From Clostridia bacterium (GTDB lineage: Bacteria; Bacillota; Clostridia; Oscillospirales; CAG-272): a stretch of 7,598 nt of DNA. The stretch is taken from positions 1-7,598 of the forward strand of contig JAKSVJ010000052.1 of the NCBI GenBank assembly GCA_024408015.1, in the 5' to 3' direction. The position numbers and the translations under genes were made by a program. Each line of letters starts with the position of its first letter. The stretch's first letter is position 1. Shown here piece after piece: positions 5,188 through 7,598 of this stretch. Below the pieces are notes generated by a model. The model saw only the letters and a program-made list of their open reading frames with translations, was not told where the DNA came from and searched no databases.

Positions 5188-7215
5188 TTAAAATGAGAAA
5201 ACATTTGAGAATTGAGCATGAGAAATTGTGCGTTTCTCACCGTTTTTTAAATTAATTTCAACATCACCAATTCCACCATTCTCATTCATTGATATTGAGC
5301 TTATAGGGAAGAGCTCATCTTGTGTGAATGGTTCTTGTGACTCTTTTGTTATGACTTGAGAAATAAATATCCAAGGACCATTTGGATAAAGACCAGATGC
5401 TTCTTTTGTATTTGCACATATGACAATTGAATTTGTTGATTCAGGATTTGTACCAGTATGTTTTGTAACAAAAATATCTTCAAATCCTTCAAAAATTGTC
5501 ATTGCCATTTGCTTTGGATTGCCTTGAGAATCTTTGCCGGATAAAACAATTGCACGAGCTTTACCTTCACTATATGTTTCAATAGTGGTTCCATTATCAG
5601 GGAAACCAAATGAGCTTAGAACAAAATGTCCTGGATTGTCATATGTTGTCATCTTGTCACAACGCAAAATGCCATTTGGAAGTGTTGTGTCAGCGAGTAT
5701 CATTGTTGTTCTTCTTCCACACCAGTCAGGTCTATCGTATCCAAAGAACAATCGACGATAGAATATATCATCTTTAAAACCACCATAAAGAATGGCATTT
5801 GGAATTTGAATCTTTCCGTCTGGGGCTATCCTTGTGTATTGCATAGGGCAACATGTTGGAGTGTTAGAATCAACAGCTTCCCATGGGTATTCTGTATGAT
5901 AAGATAGTCTTGCATATGTCGGAAGATTTGGAGCGTTTTCAACTAGAAAGACACGAGATGGGCGCATGATTGTGCTTCCTGTGTTTGCGTAGTTTGAATA
6001 TACAAGTCCTGGGCCTTGCAAATGATATGTAGTAACTTCATTTTGCTTATTTGGCCAACCTTGTTCATTCTCGCTCTCTGTCCAAAATGGATGATCTTCA
6101 GGTAAATATAGGCAAACAAAGGCTTTTGACATCCAATAAATGGATTCTGCACAGGAATAGTATTGCAATAGTTGTGGGAAATTGCGATAAAATCCCATTG
6201 TTGGAACACCATCATCAAGTGTATCGTCTCTTGAAATGAATTGCAAAAGAGTTCCGGAGCATACTCTACGAGATAGTCCATAATTTTGTATGCTATTACG
6301 TAAGAAAGCGTTTCCAGCAAAAGCAGCAGTGGCTGCAAAACGATAGATAATACTACGTCCCCACATGAGCATGTGCCCGTTGCGACTAAATAAGTACGCG
6401 TATGTTTTGAGAAGTTCATTTGAATAATTCTCGAACATTGAGGCAGCTACAGGGGCATTTTCATATCCATACCAATTATTCCAAAGAGGTGCATATGTTT
6501 GGAAAGTCCAGCAAGAATAAAAATCGAAACTATTGCCGTCACGATACCAACCATCACCACTATAAAAATCAAGCATGGCTTTAGTGTGAGACATCATGAT
6601 ATCTCTTGGTATGTCTTCGCCATTCTTATATAAAAATGCGAGAATCATCATGTTGAAGAAACGCCAGTTATTAGGATATGTTTTATCAACTGCATAGCTA
6701 CGCAAGAAGCCATTTACTTGTGCACGCTCATCTGGTGTTAAAGTATCATAAATTTCTTTATGACATCCATCAAGTGCAATAACTATAGCGCATGCTTCTA
6801 CAACTTGTTGAAATGAACGTCCTGGGTCTGGATATACGGCACGATGCTGATCAAACCATCCGGCGCGATTTGGATGTTCACGTGATGATAAAATGAGTAA
6901 TTGGGTTTTGTAATATTCTAAAAGGGAAATGTTATTACACTTAACTTTTGGGTTATTGTGTATTACAGGTGATGCCATAAGAAATGAGCGTGCAAAACCT
7001 TCAAGTTTTTCAGCACTAACCTCATATGCGTCATTTAGGTCGTGTGGATAACTAACTTCAAATTCTTTACGTGGTACTAAAAGAGGGTCCTCAACAGAGT
7101 ATATATGTTTGAATATACCATCAAGAAGATAGATGGCAGCATCAAACCAATGCTTACGTGTCATACCTGTAAAAGGACTTAGTGTATAGTTTGGCTCTTG
7201 AACGCAAAATGGCAT
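5188..7215 (-). CDS. DUF2264-domain protein, probable (alpha/alpha)6-barrel glycan hydrolase
   Basis: A 675-residue protein beginning MPFCVQEPNYTLSPFTGMTRKH, where SPFTGMTRKHWFDAA (13-27) is the typical opening of DUF2264 (PF10022). Conserved-looking blocks follow: HRAVYPDPGRSFQQVVEACA (124-143), NNWRFFNMM (182-190), DGWYRDGNSFDFYSCW (221-236) and MWGRSIIYRFA (284-294). These fit an alpha-helical toroid of about 380 residues, followed by a beta-rich C-terminal domain. To my recollection CAZy family GH154, which includes beta-glucuronidases acting on arabinogalactan, was built on DUF2264 proteins; whether this one belongs there is unverified. There is no signal peptide. The start follows GGGAG (7227-7223 on the minus strand) with a 7-base spacer. 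It is downstream of the DUF4867 gene with a 43-base gap and no terminator between them, so the two are probably co-transcribed. Confidence 0.85.
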   Translation of the reverse strand: MPFCVQEPNYTLSPFTGMTRKHWFDAAIYLLDGIFKHIYSVEDPLLVPRKEFEVSYPHDLNDAYEVSAEKLEGFARSFLMASPVIHNNPKVKCNNISLLEYYKTQLLILSSREHPNRAGWFDQHRAVYPDPGRSFQQVVEACAIVIALDGCHKEIYDTLTPDERAQVNGFLRSYAVDKTYPNNWRFFNMMILAFLYKNGEDIPRDIMMSHTKAMLDFYSGDGWYRDGNSFDFYSCWTFQTYAPLWNNWYGYENAPVAASMFENYSNELLKTYAYLFSRNGHMLMWGRSIIYRFAATAAFAGNAFLRNSIQNYGLSRRVCSGTLLQFISRDDTLDDGVPTMGFYRNFPQLLQYYSCAESIYWMSKAFVCLYLPEDHPFWTESENEQGWPNKQNEVTTYHLQGPGLVYSNYANTGSTIMRPSRVFLVENAPNLPTYARLSYHTEYPWEAVDSNTPTCCPMQYTRIAPDGKIQIPNAILYGGFKDDIFYRRLFFGYDRPDWCGRRTTMILADTTLPNGILRCDKMTTYDNPGHFVLSSFGFPDNGTTIETYSEGKARAIVLSGKDSQGNPKQMAMTIFEGFEDIFVTKHTGTNPESTNSIVICANTKEASGLYPNGPWIFISQVITKESQEPFTQDELFPISSISMNENGGIGDVEINLKNGEKRTISHAQFSNVFSF

Positions 7216-7258
7216 GAGTTTTCTCCCGATTGTTGTTAAAATTTAAAGAAAATGCGAA

Positions 7259-7597
7259 TTAGATAAGGTCGATTATGTCGATGTTTTCGCCATTTAGACG
7301 AATAGCTCCACCTTTTGATGCTTCAACGCTGTCTTTGTGGCAAAGTAACCATTTGTTGCTACCCCAAAGAAGCTTGTCTTCATCGTTTTTGATTTCAATG
7401 TTTGGCTTGTCGTAGTTTGTGCCTTTTGGAAGACCAACCATCATTTTAAAGCCTTTGTCTTTTGATGCCTGACATGGAGCGAAATGAAGAGTTGATGCAT
7501 ATAGCTCAACCATGGTACCGCAAGGTACAAGATATGCTTTAACTTTTGATGTATCAAGATAGCCATCCACCATCTCTTCGCGTTTAGCAAGAAGCAA
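7259..7597 (-). CDS. DUF4867-family protein, C-terminal part (N-terminus beyond window)
   Basis: The frame is open to the right edge and gives the last 113 residues or so; the true start lies outside, and a TTG at 7597 should not be read as the start. The segment YLDTSKVKAYLVPCGTMVEL, then YASTLHFAPCQASKDKGFKM, then GLPKGTNYDKP, matches my memory of DUF4867 (PF16161), a family of unknown function often beside sugar-catabolism genes in Firmicutes. The GT-x-VELYASTLHFAPC stretch resembles a cupin-like beta-barrel of the ureidoglycolate-lyase type, which would fit sugar or sugar-acid isomerisation or binding, but this is inference. It is the first visible gene of the minus-strand operon that continues into DUF2264. 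The operon promoter lies beyond the window. Confidence 0.75.
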   Translation of the reverse strand: MLLAKREEMVDGYLDTSKVKAYLVPCGTMVELYASTLHFAPCQASKDKGFKMMVGLPKGTNYDKPNIEIKNDEDKLLWGSNKWLLCHKDSVEASKGGAIRLNGENIDIIDLI

Positions 7598-7598
7598 A

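Noticed and set aside
5025..5240. Minus-strand 71-codon frame across the terminators and the peptide gene
   Set aside because: It spans two terminator hairpins and overlaps both the DUF2264 end and the peptide gene; its sequence is just the A/T tracts read as Phe, Leu and Lys.
5943..6419. Minus-strand 158-codon frame inside the DUF2264 gene
   Set aside because: It is a frame shadow of the 675-codon gene on the same strand, with no homology I recognise and no binding site of its own.
1..7598. CRISPR arrays, tRNA/rRNA genes, insertion sequences
   Set aside because: I looked for direct repeats with regular spacing, tRNA-like cloverleaf sequences, transposase motifs and terminal inverted repeats and found none.

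Overview
The window looks like chromosomal DNA from a low-GC Gram-positive bacterium. A gut or rumen Clostridia (Lachnospiraceae-like) member is the best guess. The reasons are AT-rich codon use, strong GGAGG ribosome binding sites, tight sigma-A-type promoters, a LacI-type operator with a CG centre, and families common in Firmicutes (DUF4867, DUF2264, YgjV, a short double-glycine leader peptide). The genus cannot be fixed from the sequence.

Layout. (1) Positions 1-1277, minus strand: the N-terminal 425 codons of a GH13-like (alpha-amylase superfamily) glycoside hydrolase that runs off the left edge. It has a well-formed promoter and a near-perfect 20-bp LacI-type operator just downstream of the -10. 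(2) Positions 1494-2498, plus strand: a divergent two-gene unit, an RpiB/LacAB-family sugar-phosphate isomerase followed 3 bases later by a YgjV-type membrane protein, closed by a hairpin terminator. (3) Positions 2621-4837, plus strand: a second two-gene operon with its own promoter, encoding a cytoplasmic Asp-box (BNR, sialidase-like) beta-propeller and a class-C beta-lactamase-fold serine hydrolase, closed by a hairpin. (4) Positions 4949-5071, plus strand: a 40-residue peptide with a textbook double-glycine leader and an 18-residue neutral core, followed by a UUCG-loop terminator. (5) Positions 5188-7597, minus strand: a DUF2264 protein (probable glycan hydrolase) preceded by the C-terminal part of a DUF4867 protein, ending in its own hairpin facing the peptide gene.

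Taken together this is a carbohydrate-use neighbourhood: glycosidase-like enzymes without secretion signals, a possible de-esterifying hydrolase, a sugar-phosphate isomerase, and sugar-responsive repression. The substrate is not identifiable; DUF2264 and the Asp-box protein hint at an acidic (uronate- or sialate-like) oligosaccharide. The peptide gene is the odd item. It is not part of the sugar pathway, no transporter, modification enzyme or immunity gene is visible in the window, and it is the strongest candidate for something undescribed.
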